Shown: in pieces, positions 43,783-53,495 of the stretch | Position numbering within the stretch: position 1 is the first letter of the stretch | Layout of the letters: every line of letters begins with the position of its first letter | Translations under genes and position numbers: made by a program | Source: JAYODW01 sp038116745 | GTDB lineage: Bacteria > Pseudomonadota > Gammaproteobacteria > Ga0077536 | Assembly: GCA_038116745.1 (NCBI GenBank) | Contig: JAYODW010000013.1 | Coordinates: 1-64,000 of the forward strand | Length of the DNA: 64,000 nt | Direction: 5' to 3' | Notes under the pieces: generated by a model | What the model saw: the letters and a program-made list of their open reading frames with translations, nothing else | What the model was told of the DNA's origin: nothing | The model's database searches: none

Positions 43783-44970
43783 ATGAAAGGCGAAACGAGC
43801 TTACAGGATCCCGATCCGGCCGCGCTAGAACGATCAGCCCGACTGGAGGCGCTGATTCGAGCGCGGATCGCTGCTAGCCCTGCACAGATCCTGCCCTTCG
43901 ATGAATTTGTTGACCTCGCGCTGTACGCACCGGGACTCGGCTACTACGCTGCCCCTCACGCTATTTTCGGGCGCCACGGTGATTTCATCACGGCACCGGA
44001 AAGCGGAGAACTTTTTGCTGCCTGCCTTGCGCAAGAGGTGGCGGCCCTGCTGAGCCAGGACGACTACACAATCGTTGAGTATGGTGCCGGCAGCGGTCGG
44101 CTCGCCGGCGATCTGCTCACCCGGTTGATTCCGCAGTACCCGGCGCTGCGCTACCACATCGTTGAGCCCAATCCGACACTCGTCCAGAGGCAGCGGTTGC
44201 ATCTGGCGGGCCATCTGGGCGAGCACTCGGCCCGGCTCAGCTGGTCGCCGGATCACCAGCATCATGACCAATCGGTGGTTGTGCTCGCGAACGAAGTGCT
44301 GGATGCGATGCCCTTCAAACGGTACCGCGTGACTTCTGAAGGGATCCGCGAGTTGGGGGTGGCGATTCGCGGGGATGCGATTGAGATCACGCCGTTCACT
44401 TCCCTCGATGACGCCGCCGTTGAGACGCTTCGTGTGGCGCTGGCTGGATTTCCCGACGGTTATGAGACCGAAGTGCAGCCGGCTCTGGGCGGCTGGTTCC
44501 GCGCGCTCAGGGAGAGCTTCACAAGAGGGGTTGTGCTGCTGAGCGATTACGGCTATCCAGAGCATGAGTATTTTCATCCGGACCGGTCGGCGGGAACGAT
44601 GAAGTGTCACTTCCGCCATCAGCTGCATACCGATGCGCTCGCGCGACCCGGATTGCAGGATCTCACGGTGGCAGTGAATTTCACCGCGGCCGCGTGCTGT
44701 GCTGAGGAGGCGGGGTTTGACGTCTGTGGGTTCGCCACCCAGACCCGTTTCCTCCTGAACACCGGCCTCGAAGCGGTGCTCGCGCAAAAAATGACCGGCG
44801 TGGGCAGCCATGATTACACGCTAGCGCAGGAAGCGAAGCGGCTTCTTCTCCCAGGCGAAATGGGCGAGACATGCAAGTTTCTCGGGCTGGCGGCAGGCTG
44901 CGATCCGGTCCTCAGCGGTTTTGCGGACGACGAACGGCATCGTCTGGTCGGACCGGTGAGAGCAGCGTAA
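43783..44970 (+). CDS. MidA/NDUFAF7-family SAM-dependent methyltransferase
   Basis: A 395-residue protein of the DUF185 family (NDUFAF7/MidA), which in mitochondria dimethylates an arginine of a complex I subunit. Family segments: FDEFVDLALYAPGLGYY, GDFITAPESGELFAACLAQ, the SAM-binding VEYGAGSGRLAGDLL, VVLANEVLDAMPF and LSDYGYPEHEYFHP. I prefer the ATG at 43783 to the upstream start at 43660. The stop is two bases from the uppP start. Bacterial substrate unknown. Confidence 0.85.
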   Translation: MKGETSLQDPDPAALERSARLEALIRARIAASPAQILPFDEFVDLALYAPGLGYYAAPHAIFGRHGDFITAPESGELFAACLAQEVAALLSQDDYTIVEYGAGSGRLAGDLLTRLIPQYPALRYHIVEPNPTLVQRQRLHLAGHLGEHSARLSWSPDHQHHDQSVVVLANEVLDAMPFKRYRVTSEGIRELGVAIRGDAIEITPFTSLDDAAVETLRVALAGFPDGYETEVQPALGGWFRALRESFTRGVVLLSDYGYPEHEYFHPDRSAGTMKCHFRHQLHTDALARPGLQDLTVAVNFTAAACCAEEAGFDVCGFATQTRFLLNTGLEAVLAQKMTGVGSHDYTLAQEAKRLLLPGEMGETCKFLGLAAGCDPVLSGFADDERHRLVGPVRAA

Positions 44971-44972
44971 CG

Positions 44973-45770
44973 GTGGAGATGCTGCACTGGTGTGTTCTGG
45001 CGCTGGTCCAGGGGCTGAGTGAGTTTCTGCCGATTTCGAGCTCGGCCCACCTGATCCTCGTTCCAGTGGTCAGCGGTTGGGAAGATCAGGGTCTGGCGCT
45101 CGACGTATACGCGCATCTCGGCTCACTCGTCGCCGTCTGCTGTTACTTCCGGCGGGAAATCTCGACTCTGGGACGGGACTGGCTGTGCTCTGTGGCGACG
45201 CTGCAGCCGCGCGGAGAATCGCCTCTAGCCTGGGCGTTGTTGCTCGGATCCGTGCCGGTCGGTCTGGCCGGCGTCCTGCTGCACGATCTGGTGGCAACAG
45301 GGCTGCGCTCGCCCGTGGTGATCGCTGGCACGACGGTTGTATTCGGTATTCTGCTGTGGGTCGCCGATCGGTGGGGGCGCCGTTCGCGAGGGCTTAAGAG
45401 CCTGCGCGCGATGGACATAGCTGTTATCGGTTGCCTGCAGGCCGTGGCGTTGGTACCGGGTGTGTCCCGATCGGGGATCACCATGACTGCAGGGTTGGCG
45501 CTTGGACTCTCGCGGGAGGCGAGTGCGCGCTTCTCGTTCCTGCTTTCCATCCCGGTGATCGCCGGGGCTGCAGCGCTTGAACTCGCTCAGCTGCTGGCGC
45601 ACGGAGGGAGTCATGACGGCACCGCCATGCTGGTGGTTGCGAGCTTATCCGCACTGTCAGCATACGTCTGCATCAAGCTCTTTCTGGGTCTGATCGAGCA
45701 GATAGGTATGTGGCCCTTCATGGTCTATCGCCTGTTCCTGGGCGTAGTCCTGCTCGTCTGGTTGCTCTGA
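44973..45770 (+). CDS. uppP: Undecaprenyl-diphosphatase
   Basis: A 265-residue inner-membrane phosphatase of the BacA/UppP family that recycles the lipid carrier for cell-wall synthesis. The two catalytic regions are LSEFLPISSSAHL near the N-terminus and LVPGVSRSGITMTAGL in the middle. About eight membrane helices. Start is the GTG at 44973 or the ATG at 44979. Likely co-transcribed with the midA-like gene. Confidence 0.94.
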   Translation: MEMLHWCVLALVQGLSEFLPISSSAHLILVPVVSGWEDQGLALDVYAHLGSLVAVCCYFRREISTLGRDWLCSVATLQPRGESPLAWALLLGSVPVGLAGVLLHDLVATGLRSPVVIAGTTVVFGILLWVADRWGRRSRGLKSLRAMDIAVIGCLQAVALVPGVSRSGITMTAGLALGLSREASARFSFLLSIPVIAGAAALELAQLLAHGGSHDGTAMLVVASLSALSAYVCIKLFLGLIEQIGMWPFMVYRLFLGVVLLVWLL

Positions 45771-45869
45771 GGCGCTGACGCAACTTTTGTCTGCGGTCCG
45801 AGTCGGAGAGATGACCAGAATTCTCCGCCCGAATTACCGCCAGGCCTCGTAAGCTCAAAAGGAACGCTC

Positions 45870-46496
45870 ATGCCTATGCTGATAAAGACCGTTTTTCCGT
45901 TGCTGGTCACACTGCTGGCGAGTGCGGCTAACTCCGCCGAGCCGACAGCGCCTGACGCTGCCAAGAAGCTTGATGTGGCTACGTTCGCCGGCGGTTGTTT
46001 CTGGTGCATGGAGCCACCTTTCGACAAGCTCGATGGCGTGGTTTCAACGACCTCGGGCTATACAGGAGGCCATAAGGCGAATCCTACCTACCAAGAGGTT
46101 TCCGCTGGCACCACGGGCCACGCCGAGGCCGTTCAGATCCTGTTTGATCCCGACGTGGTCGGCTATGAGACGCTGTTGGAGGTGTTCTGGCGCAATATCG
46201 ACCCGACCAAAGCAGACAGCCAGTTCTGCGACCATGGCCTTCAATACCGTCCGGCTGTCTTTGTCCACTCGGAGGACCAGCGGCGGGCGGCTGAGATGTC
46301 CCTTAAAGAGGTGGAGAGAAACAAAACCTTCAAGGAACCGCTGCAGGTCGGAATAGAGCCTGCGGGTGTCTTTTACCCCGCAGAGGACTACCACCAGGAC
46401 TACTACCTGAACAATCCGCTGCGCTACCGCTTTTATCGTTTCAACTGTGGTCGGGATAAGCGGCTTAATGAGCTCTGGGGTGGGAAGCAGGGCTAG
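45870..46496 (+). CDS. msrA: Exported peptide methionine sulfoxide reductase MsrA
   Basis: A 208-residue MsrA with a signal peptide (about residues 1-23, LLVTLLASAANSA), so it should protect periplasmic proteins. The catalytic Cys43 is in GGCFWCMEPPFDKLDGV; the motif YTGGHKANPTY and the C-terminal cysteine in RFNCGRDKR are present. Reduces methionine-S-sulfoxide. Most bacterial MsrA are cytoplasmic, so the export signal is worth noting. Confidence 0.92.
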   Translation: MPMLIKTVFPLLVTLLASAANSAEPTAPDAAKKLDVATFAGGCFWCMEPPFDKLDGVVSTTSGYTGGHKANPTYQEVSAGTTGHAEAVQILFDPDVVGYETLLEVFWRNIDPTKADSQFCDHGLQYRPAVFVHSEDQRRAAEMSLKEVERNKTFKEPLQVGIEPAGVFYPAEDYHQDYYLNNPLRYRFYRFNCGRDKRLNELWGGKQG

Positions 46497-46565
46497 GAGT
46501 CATCCTGGCGCGACAGGACCGCGTCCGGCTGATAACAGTGCCGTAGAGACGCACAAAGCATCTGC

Positions 46566-47774
46566 TCAAAAGCTGCTGGTGCTTAGCTTCTTGACGCGCA
46601 GTTCGTGCAGGGCTGCGGCGTAGGCCGGGCCAGCCAGCTTGCGCTCTGTGAGCGCGCGCGTGTCCACTTGCCTCGACAGGTCCAATGCCCGGCGCAAACG
46701 TGCAGCCTGCGCGTAGGGCGTTTGCTGCAGACCTTTGCGGCCCTGGGCGTCGAGCGTGCAGGTCTGCAGAAAATTTTCGAAGCGTTCCGGTCGCCGCCAG
46801 GCGTCAGCCGCTTCGAGCAACCGGACAAGCGCCGGGGCGCCCATTTCGAGTACACGATGCACGCGGGTGTGCAGGCGCGAGACCAGGCAAGCGAGGTCGC
46901 GGTGGTTCCGAGGGATCCGCAGACGCTCGCTCAGAGCCTCAATCAGGGCCACTCCGCGTTCCTCATGGCCATGATGCGCAGGCAGAATTTCTGCAGGAGT
47001 TGTCCCTTTTCCGAGGTCGTGCACTAAAGCTGCGAAGCGCACCATTTCACAGGCACGGCTTCGCTCTGCCTGCTCAAGCACCAGCAGAACGTGCTCGCCA
47101 GTATCGATTTCCGGATGGTAGCGGGCTGGCTGAGGGACGCCGAAAAGCCGGTCCAGCTCTGGAAGAATTTCTTTGAGAGCGCCGCAGTCGCGCAACACGG
47201 TGATAAACCGTCGGGAATGTGGAGCCATCAAGGAAGCGCGCAGCTCCTGCCAGATCCGCTCTGGTGCCAGAGTCTGCAGCTCACCGCTGGCCGCAATCTC
47301 GCGCATCAGGATGAGAGTTTCTGGCGCGATTTCGAACCCCAGGCGGGCGGCGAAGCGAGCTGCTCGGAGCACGCGCAGCGGATCCTCCCGGAATGCAGGG
47401 GTGATGTGCCGCAGCATGCGGGCTGTCAGGTCGGCCCGGCCGTTATGTGGATCGATGATGTTCCCACCCTGGTCACGGGCCATCGCGTTGATGGTGAAAT
47501 CACGCCGCGCTAGATCTTCCAGCAGCGTGACCTGCTGCGAGCTGTCTGTGATAAATCCCTTGTAGCCAGCGCCGGTTTTGCGCTCCGTGCGCGCGAGTGC
47601 ATATTCCTCGTTGGTCTGCGGGTGAAGAAAAACGGGGAAGTCGGCGCCCACTTTGCGGAAGCCCTGCTCGACCAGCTCGTGCTCAGTTCCGCCGACGACG
47701 ACCCAGTCGCGGTCCTTCAGCGGCAAGCCTAAGAGCGCGTCACGGACGGCGCCGCCAACCTCATAGATTTTCAT
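46566..47774 (-). CDS. cca: CCA-adding tRNA nucleotidyltransferase
   Basis: A 402-residue class II nucleotidyltransferase (412 in E. coli) that builds or repairs the 3' CCA of tRNA. The catalytic core shows YEVGGAVRDALLGLPLKDRDWVVVGG, the DFTINAMA motif and the RDPLRVLRAARFAARL region. A C-terminal HD domain (LVHDLGKG) is present, as in the E. coli-type enzyme. Confidence 0.95.
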   Translation of the reverse strand: MKIYEVGGAVRDALLGLPLKDRDWVVVGGTEHELVEQGFRKVGADFPVFLHPQTNEEYALARTERKTGAGYKGFITDSSQQVTLLEDLARRDFTINAMARDQGGNIIDPHNGRADLTARMLRHITPAFREDPLRVLRAARFAARLGFEIAPETLILMREIAASGELQTLAPERIWQELRASLMAPHSRRFITVLRDCGALKEILPELDRLFGVPQPARYHPEIDTGEHVLLVLEQAERSRACEMVRFAALVHDLGKGTTPAEILPAHHGHEERGVALIEALSERLRIPRNHRDLACLVSRLHTRVHRVLEMGAPALVRLLEAADAWRRPERFENFLQTCTLDAQGRKGLQQTPYAQAARLRRALDLSRQVDTRALTERKLAGPAYAAALHELRVKKLSTSSF

Positions 47775-47821
47775 CAGACCCTGCCTGTCCGGAGAGAGTC
47801 GACCGCCACTGCGCTCCAGGT

Positions 47822-48787
47822 TCAGTCGCGCCGAGCCTGGACCCGATAGCCATAGTAGCGGCTGCGTTGGTTTGTGCCGGCCAGAAAATAAGGAAGGACT
47901 TCACGCATCGGTGTTGGCTCGATGTCGAGGGTCATGAGCCCGTTTTCGCCCGAGCACACCGAGTCGTGCTGAAGAGAGCGGAGGTTGTCGCGGGAGAAAG
48001 GTTTGCCGGGGACCCATTCCAGGACGCGCGCCTGCAGCGCCGATAGCCCCGGTCCCAGCGACATGACCCACACCCGACGCTGCATCAGGGAAGCCACGTA
48101 CTCGATGAATTCCTTCAGGGTAACGATCTCCGCTCCACCGATATCGTAGGCCTGCCCGCGGAAAGTACGCTCCTCAATGAGGCGCAGGATTGCCTGAGCG
48201 ACATTGCCGACAAAGACCGGCTGAAAGCGAGCATCGGCACGAGCGATGGGAAGCACACCGGGCGACAGCCGAATGAGTTCGGCGAAGCGATTGGCAAAGC
48301 TGTCCTGTGCGCCGAAGACTACCGATGGGCGCAGGACGGAGACGCTGAAGTGGCGACCGCTTTCCTGGCGGAGCAGCGCTTCGCCATCGTGTTTCGAGCG
48401 CAGATAGAAACTTGTCTGGTGGTGATCTGCATTGAGGGCGCTGATTTGAATGAAATGTTCGACGCTCGCCGCCTTACAGGCCCGCGCAGCCCGCTGCGGG
48501 AGCTGAGCGTGCACTTCCTGAAACTGTGCGCCATCGTCGCGGCGCTCATTAAGGATTCCGATCAGGTTGACGACCGTGCTGCAGGGTGTGAAGGCGGCGG
48601 CGAGTTTTTCAGAATCATTCAGGTCGACTTCGATGACCTCCGCGTGTGGCAGCGTCCAGCATCGCCGGGCATGCTCCCGGTCACGCGTGAAGATGCGGAT
48701 GCGATAGCCACGGCTGTCAAGTGCATTAGCGAGGTGGCTGCCAATAAAACCGCTGCCCCCGAGGATTCCGATGGTTGCGCTGTTCAT
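47822..48787 (-). CDS. NDUFA9-like NAD(P)-binding protein
   Basis: A 321-residue atypical short-chain dehydrogenase of the complex I NDUFA9-like family. It begins with the Rossmann motif IGILGGSGFIGSHLANAL and contains VNLIGILNE and VLRPSVVFGAQDSFANRF, characteristic of this family. The catalytic YxxxK is present in a modified form (FYLRSKHDGEALL). Its ATG overlaps the slt stop. Bacterial members are thought to bind NAD(P) in quinone or lipid metabolism; the exact role is unknown. Confidence 0.82.
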   Translation of the reverse strand: MNSATIGILGGSGFIGSHLANALDSRGYRIRIFTRDREHARRCWTLPHAEVIEVDLNDSEKLAAAFTPCSTVVNLIGILNERRDDGAQFQEVHAQLPQRAARACKAASVEHFIQISALNADHHQTSFYLRSKHDGEALLRQESGRHFSVSVLRPSVVFGAQDSFANRFAELIRLSPGVLPIARADARFQPVFVGNVAQAILRLIEERTFRGQAYDIGGAEIVTLKEFIEYVASLMQRRVWVMSLGPGLSALQARVLEWVPGKPFSRDNLRSLQHDSVCSGENGLMTLDIEPTPMREVLPYFLAGTNQRSRYYGYRVQARRD

Positions 48788-50802
48788 GAATTGCAGGACG
48801 CCTCCTCGGCGGACAGGTTGGTCAGGATCTGCGGCATAACAGAGGACAGCGGTTCAACTGTCGCGCCCAGTCGCTGCTGGTAGATCGCGGTGTAGAAAAG
48901 TGCGCGCCTCACATAGCGTCGCGTCTCAGTAAACGGGATCTGCTCGATCCAGAATTCCGCCGGCGTGCACACCGGCGGAAGCCAGCTGTTCACGCGGGAA
49001 GGACCCGCATTATACGCAGCGGAGGTCAGCACGAAATTGCCGTCGTATTTTTTCAGGAGCGTTGATAGATAAGCAGTCCCCAGTGTGATGTTTTCCCGCG
49101 GGCGATAAAGGTATTCCGTGTGCGTGAGCGGAAGCCCGATCCGTGTAGCCGTCTGGCGGGCGGTCGCGGGCATGAGCTGCATCAAACCCAGTGCGCCGGC
49201 ATGGGAGCGGGCTCTCGCATTGAAAGCGCTCTCGGAACGGACTATGGCGAGCACTCTCGCGGGGTCCAGATCACGGCGCGTCGCCTGGAGGGAGATTTCC
49301 TCGTGGTGCAGCAGCGGAAAGCGTAACTCGAGGTCGTCGTAGGACTGGGCCCGGCCCAGCGCCAGGATCGCGTCGCTGGGTTGCTCCCATGAGGCGGCCA
49401 GGCTGGCAGCGATTTCGAGCTGTCGTTTGTCCAGGTGCCGGAGCTCGTGAAACCACTCACGCCGGGCATCCTCTGGCTGCTCCAGCAGGAGAAGCTCCCG
49501 TGCACGGACCAGCGCCGCTCTGCTGGCAAGCCCGGCCAGCTCCTCTTCGGTAGCGCCAACGGTCCGGTTGTTGAAACGGTAGCCTTCCCCCAGCCGGTCA
49601 GCCGCGAGGAAGCCGTAATAGTCGCGTTCCTGCGCAAGCTCATGCAGCAGCGTGTTGGCTGCAGAGGTCTGTCCGATTTCTTCCAGCGCGCGCGCCTGCC
49701 AGTAGCGCCAACGCAATGCATAAACCGACGTCGGGGGTGGTCCCTCAGTCCATCGAGCGAGATATGGCCATGCCCGATTCTCTATACCTGTCCGCAGGCG
49801 CAGGGCTTGAATGCGGTCATCAGCATGGCTCTCAGGCACTGCATCCAGTGCCTTGATTGCGCCTGGGGCTTTTGCGCCTGCCAGCCCCAGGGCGATAGTT
49901 CTGAGCGCAATGCCCCTGTCCTCTTCGCTGAACCGATAGTGTGCGCTGGCCTGTAGCCACGCTGCTGCGCTGAGTTCGGGATCGCGCCGGGACAGACGCA
50001 ACAGAGCATGCTGTGCCAGGGCGCGGTGCGTTTCGTCGTCCTCGACCTGCTGTTGCTGCAGAACGCGCAGGGGGGTCGAGTGCGCGTCCTGCCACGCATC
50101 GAAGCGTTGCCGTGAGTCTGCTGTTTGCAGCCGTTTGCCCAGATAACCTGCCAGGCGGGTGTTGTTTTTGTCGAAGGCAAGGCCGATCCGCTGCAGGAGC
50201 AGCGCGTCGGTCATGAGGGGACTCGCGTAAAGTCGCTCAAAGGCAAAGTCGCAGGTGTCCGGCAGGGAGCTGCCGTCGAGCCAGACTGACCGGGTTTCGC
50301 TCAGCACTGCGCGTTCATCACCTGTTTCGATCCGCGCACGCAGGAAATCGCAGCGCTCGCTGGTACTGCCGCTCGGCTGGTAGAAGTCGATAAACGACTG
50401 CCAGCGCTGTTTCCGGCGCAGTACTTTCAGCCACGCCGCGCGCATGCGTTCCGATAAGGGGGTCTGCTCGTAATCTCGAAGAAACTTCTGGACCTCTGCG
50501 TGCGGCAGCTGGTCCAGTCGTCGACGTAGGTCGTTGTAGAGGTAGTAGGGGAACAGAGGATAGTTCTCCAGACCACGGATGGCTTCCCGCGCTTTCTCAT
50601 ACTGGCTCTGGCTCTGGAGGTTGAGCACGACCTGGAATGCAGCGCGCTGTGCGGCCAGTTCCTCCGCCGCCGGAACGGCCGCAGTGCCCAACCAAAGTAT
50701 CAGCGTGAGGAGGATGTGCCGTCTGCTGGCAGGACGTCCCGGCCAGGCGCCGTCAGCGCCTACAGAGGTCGTTTTATCGGTGGTGAAAGGTGGCCGCCCC
50801 AC
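48784..50802 (-). CDS. slt: Soluble lytic murein transglycosylase Slt
   Basis: A 672-residue periplasmic transglycosylase (645 in E. coli Slt70). A signal peptide (RRHILLTLILWLGTAAVPAA) is followed by a long alpha-superhelical U/L domain and the C-terminal SLT domain, with catalytic Glu in VRSESAFNARARSHAGALGLMQ and the NITLGTAYLS segment. I start at the GTG at 50802 because AGGAG lies 11 bases upstream and the next frame in the opposite direction begins at 50911; the open frame to 51144 would overlap it. The N-region before the signal core is about 30 residues, rather long. Confidence 0.9.
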   Translation of the reverse strand: MGRPPFTTDKTTSVGADGAWPGRPASRRHILLTLILWLGTAAVPAAEELAAQRAAFQVVLNLQSQSQYEKAREAIRGLENYPLFPYYLYNDLRRRLDQLPHAEVQKFLRDYEQTPLSERMRAAWLKVLRRKQRWQSFIDFYQPSGSTSERCDFLRARIETGDERAVLSETRSVWLDGSSLPDTCDFAFERLYASPLMTDALLLQRIGLAFDKNNTRLAGYLGKRLQTADSRQRFDAWQDAHSTPLRVLQQQQVEDDETHRALAQHALLRLSRRDPELSAAAWLQASAHYRFSEEDRGIALRTIALGLAGAKAPGAIKALDAVPESHADDRIQALRLRTGIENRAWPYLARWTEGPPPTSVYALRWRYWQARALEEIGQTSAANTLLHELAQERDYYGFLAADRLGEGYRFNNRTVGATEEELAGLASRAALVRARELLLLEQPEDARREWFHELRHLDKRQLEIAASLAASWEQPSDAILALGRAQSYDDLELRFPLLHHEEISLQATRRDLDPARVLAIVRSESAFNARARSHAGALGLMQLMPATARQTATRIGLPLTHTEYLYRPRENITLGTAYLSTLLKKYDGNFVLTSAAYNAGPSRVNSWLPPVCTPAEFWIEQIPFTETRRYVRRALFYTAIYQQRLGATVEPLSSVMPQILTNLSAEEASCNS

Positions 50803-50910
50803 TCTGAACGTAACTCCTGTGCCGGCGCTGGAATGGACGCCTGATTTCCATGCGAAGTTACGTAACAATCGTGCTTTTCCGAAAAGCTGTTTCAACAGGA
50901 GCATGAGGAC

Positions 50911-51489
50911 TTGCTGCCAGCACAAGACAACCACGAGGCGCGGCGCGCGCTCAATGAAATCATCCGCGGGAGGCGTACTGTCCACGATTTCCAGCCTGAA
51001 CCGGTGCCGGATTTTGTGATTCTGGATGCGCTTGAGGCCGCCCGATGGGCGCCGAATCATCATCGCACAGAACCCTGGCGCGTGTACCTGTTGGGGCCTG
51101 TAGTGCAGAAAAAGATCAGTGCCCTGAACGCTGAACTCGTGCACCGTAAGCAGGGTGAAAAAGCGGCGGCGATAAAGCTCAAGCGCTGGAACGCTGTCCC
51201 TGGCTGGCTGTTACTGACATCTCTGCGTGATGCCGACCCACAGCGCGAGCGCGAGGACTATGCGGCCTGTTGCTGCATGGCGCAGAATCTGATGCTGACG
51301 CTCTGGGCCGCTGAAGTCGGTTGTAAATGGACTACTGGGGCGGTGACCAACATGCCGGAATTGGCGCAGCTTGTGGGCTTCGACCCCGCGCTCGAAGTCG
51401 TCGTTGGATTGTTCTGGTATGGCAGGGCCTTGTCGGTGCCTGACCAGCAGCGGCGCGCGCCCGCGAACTTTCTGGTGCGGGTGGACTGA
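50911..51489 (+). CDS. Nitroreductase-family protein
   Basis: A 192-residue FMN-dependent nitroreductase-like protein. The FMN-binding start IIRGRRTVHDFQPEPVP and the WAPNHHRTEPWRVYLL stretch are typical of the YdjA-type branch; ACCCMAQNLMLTLWAAEVGCKWTTG follows. AGGAG lies 9 bases before the TTG start at 50911. Divergent from slt. Reduces nitro groups, quinones or similar with NAD(P)H; natural substrate unknown. Confidence 0.83.
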   Translation: MLPAQDNHEARRALNEIIRGRRTVHDFQPEPVPDFVILDALEAARWAPNHHRTEPWRVYLLGPVVQKKISALNAELVHRKQGEKAAAIKLKRWNAVPGWLLLTSLRDADPQREREDYAACCCMAQNLMLTLWAAEVGCKWTTGAVTNMPELAQLVGFDPALEVVVGLFWYGRALSVPDQQRRAPANFLVRVD

Positions 51490-51499
51490 GCGTCTAACC

Positions 51500-51940
51500 G
51501 TGGTTTTTCAGGCCGAGATTCATCTACCGAGTCGCGGTCGTGGCTTCACCGAACTCACTGCGAAAATCCAGGCGCTCGTCAGAGAGAGTGGCGTTCGGGC
51601 TGGTTTGTGCTCGGTTTTTCTGCGGCATACGAGCGCGTCGCTGGTCGTGACTGAAAATGCAGATCCAGTCGTTCTGGGCGACCTTGAGAGATTCATGAGC
51701 CGTCTTGTAGTCGATGGTGATCTCCTGTTCCAGCACCGTGCAGAGGGAGCTGACGACATGCCAGCGCATGTACGCAGTGTTCTGACGCGCACCGATATCA
51801 CCATGCCGGTGCGCGCGGGCTCTCTGGTACTGGGCGCCTGGCAGGGCCTGTATTTGTGGGAGCACAGATCGCGCGGGCATGAAAGAGTGCTGACGGTCAC
51901 AATCGTCGGCGACGCTCGGAGCGCGGCTGACGAGCAGTAA
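51500..51940 (+). CDS. yjbQ: YjbQ-family secondary thiamine-phosphate synthase-like protein
   Basis: A 146-residue protein of the UPF0047/YjbQ family. The family residues are visible in FLRHTSASLVVTENADP, HRAEGADDMPAHVRSVLT and LGAWQGLYLWEHRSRGHER, with the conserved His and acidic residues. The GTG at 51500, 10 bases after the nitroreductase stop, fits the family start. E. coli YjbQ has weak thiamine-phosphate synthase activity; the real role is unsettled. Confidence 0.88.
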   Translation: MVFQAEIHLPSRGRGFTELTAKIQALVRESGVRAGLCSVFLRHTSASLVVTENADPVVLGDLERFMSRLVVDGDLLFQHRAEGADDMPAHVRSVLTRTDITMPVRAGSLVLGAWQGLYLWEHRSRGHERVLTVTIVGDARSAADEQ

Positions 51941-51958
51941 GGGCTATGCCGGCAATCT

Positions 51959-53044
51959 TCAGCGTGCAGCGCCCGCCTGCATTGCGCGCTGTCGCACTGC
52001 GTCATCTGCAGCTGAAGAGCCAGAGCGCCAACCCGAGAGATGCGTGCGGATGATGCCGGCGAGCGCGTCGACGTGCCCAGCCTGATCATTCAAAGCCGGG
52101 ATGTAACGCAGCTGCCCGCCGCCTGCCGCAGCGAACCGCTCGGCATTCTGCATAGCGATCTCCTCCAGTGTTTCCAGGCAGTCGATTGAGAACCCCGGGC
52201 ACAGCACATCGATATCGCCCACCTTCTCTGCGCCCCAGGCATCCAGCGTTTTGTCGGTGTAAGGCTCCAGCCAGCGCTTCGGACCGACACGGGACTGAAA
52301 GGTGACGAACATTTCGTTCGGTGCAAGTTTCAACGACTCTGCAAGAAGTCTGGCGGTCGCCTGACACTGGCAGAAGTATGGGTCGCCAGCCAGAAAAGTG
52401 TCCTGCGGGATCCCGTGAAATGAAAGCAGCAGACGTTCACCGCGGCCGTTTGCGGCCCAGTAACGGCACACGCTCTCGGCCAGAGCTTGAATATAGGCCG
52501 GGGCCGCGTGATATCCGCTGACCAGACGCAGTTCGGGCACCCAGCGCAGGCGCTGGCATTGGGCGAAGACGGCGTCGAAAGAGGATCCTGTCGTCGCGGA
52601 GGCGTATTGCGGGTACAGCGGCAGCACCAGGATCTGTCGGCACTCCGCATCAATCAGTCGCTGCAGCGCGGTTTCCACAGATGGGTTGCCATAACGCATC
52701 CCAAGCGCGAGGAGCAGATTCTGCTCAGTCGGATCCAGGTTCGACTGAAGAGCGGAGCTGAGTTTCAGAGAACCGGTCAGCAGGGGTGATCCGTCTTCGC
52801 CCCAGATCTTCTGGTAGGCATGCGCCGAGCGTCGGGGCCGGGTGTTGAGAATGATCCCGTGTAGCAGTGGCAGCCACAGCAGGCGCGGTAGCTCGACGAC
52901 CCTCGGATCAGACAGAAACTCAGCTAGATAGCGCCTGACTGAGGTGGTGTCCGGTGCGTCCGGCGTGCCGAGGTTGATCAGCAGAACGCCGGTCCTGGTG
53001 GCCAGTCCGTGTGAGAAAGCGGATCGTCCGCGGTAGGCGGTCAT
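51959..53044 (-). CDS. hemH: Ferrochelatase
   Basis: A 361-residue class II chelatase that inserts Fe(II) into protoporphyrin IX, the last heme step. Motifs: VLLINLGTPDAP near the start, the LLLSFHGIPQDT segment with the metal-binding His, and CPGFSIDCLETLEEIAM. The protein has the usual length. Convergent with yjbQ and divergent from the cupin gene. Confidence 0.95.
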   Translation of the reverse strand: MTAYRGRSAFSHGLATRTGVLLINLGTPDAPDTTSVRRYLAEFLSDPRVVELPRLLWLPLLHGIILNTRPRRSAHAYQKIWGEDGSPLLTGSLKLSSALQSNLDPTEQNLLLALGMRYGNPSVETALQRLIDAECRQILVLPLYPQYASATTGSSFDAVFAQCQRLRWVPELRLVSGYHAAPAYIQALAESVCRYWAANGRGERLLLSFHGIPQDTFLAGDPYFCQCQATARLLAESLKLAPNEMFVTFQSRVGPKRWLEPYTDKTLDAWGAEKVGDIDVLCPGFSIDCLETLEEIAMQNAERFAAAGGGQLRYIPALNDQAGHVDALAGIIRTHLSGWRSGSSAADDAVRQRAMQAGAAR

Positions 53045-53097
53045 GGCTTGGGCGCTCCTGTCATAAACTGGTCGCTCATCAGATTGCGTAGCAAAGT

Positions 53098-53457
53098 ATG
53101 TTCGTCAAGTCTCTGCGCGATTGCCCGGCACTGATTGCCAACGATGGTTGCCGGGTCTTCGAGTTGCTGCACGAAAAAAACGATCCGGTTGACCTGCCGT
53201 ATTCGATGGCGGTCGCGGAGGTTGCGTGCGGAGAGCGCTCCTACCGCCATCGCCTCGATCAGGCCGAAGTCTACTATGTGCTTCGCGGCCAGGGACTGAT
53301 GCATGTTGATGGGGCGACCCGGACTGTCGGGGAGGGAGATGCCGTACACATTCCGGCGGGAGCGGTGCAGTGGATTGAGAACACGGGTGCCGGCACTCTG
53401 CAGTTTCTTGCGCTAGTCAGTCCTCCGTGGACGGCAGACGGTGACGAGCGTCTCTAG
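53098..53457 (+). CDS. Small cupin-domain protein
   Basis: A 119-residue single-domain cupin. Cupin motif 1 is seen as YRHRLDQAEVYYVLRGQGLMHVDG and motif 2 as VHIPAGAVQWIENTG; in motif 1 the metal-binding residues are reduced to one His and one Glu, so metal binding is uncertain. It may be a sugar isomerase-like or sensory cupin. Stand-alone gene divergent from hemH. Confidence 0.78.
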   Translation: MFVKSLRDCPALIANDGCRVFELLHEKNDPVDLPYSMAVAEVACGERSYRHRLDQAEVYYVLRGQGLMHVDGATRTVGEGDAVHIPAGAVQWIENTGAGTLQFLALVSPPWTADGDERL

Positions 53458-53495
53458 TCGGAAAACCTGTCTTTATCCGCGCTAGCCTCCCAGCG

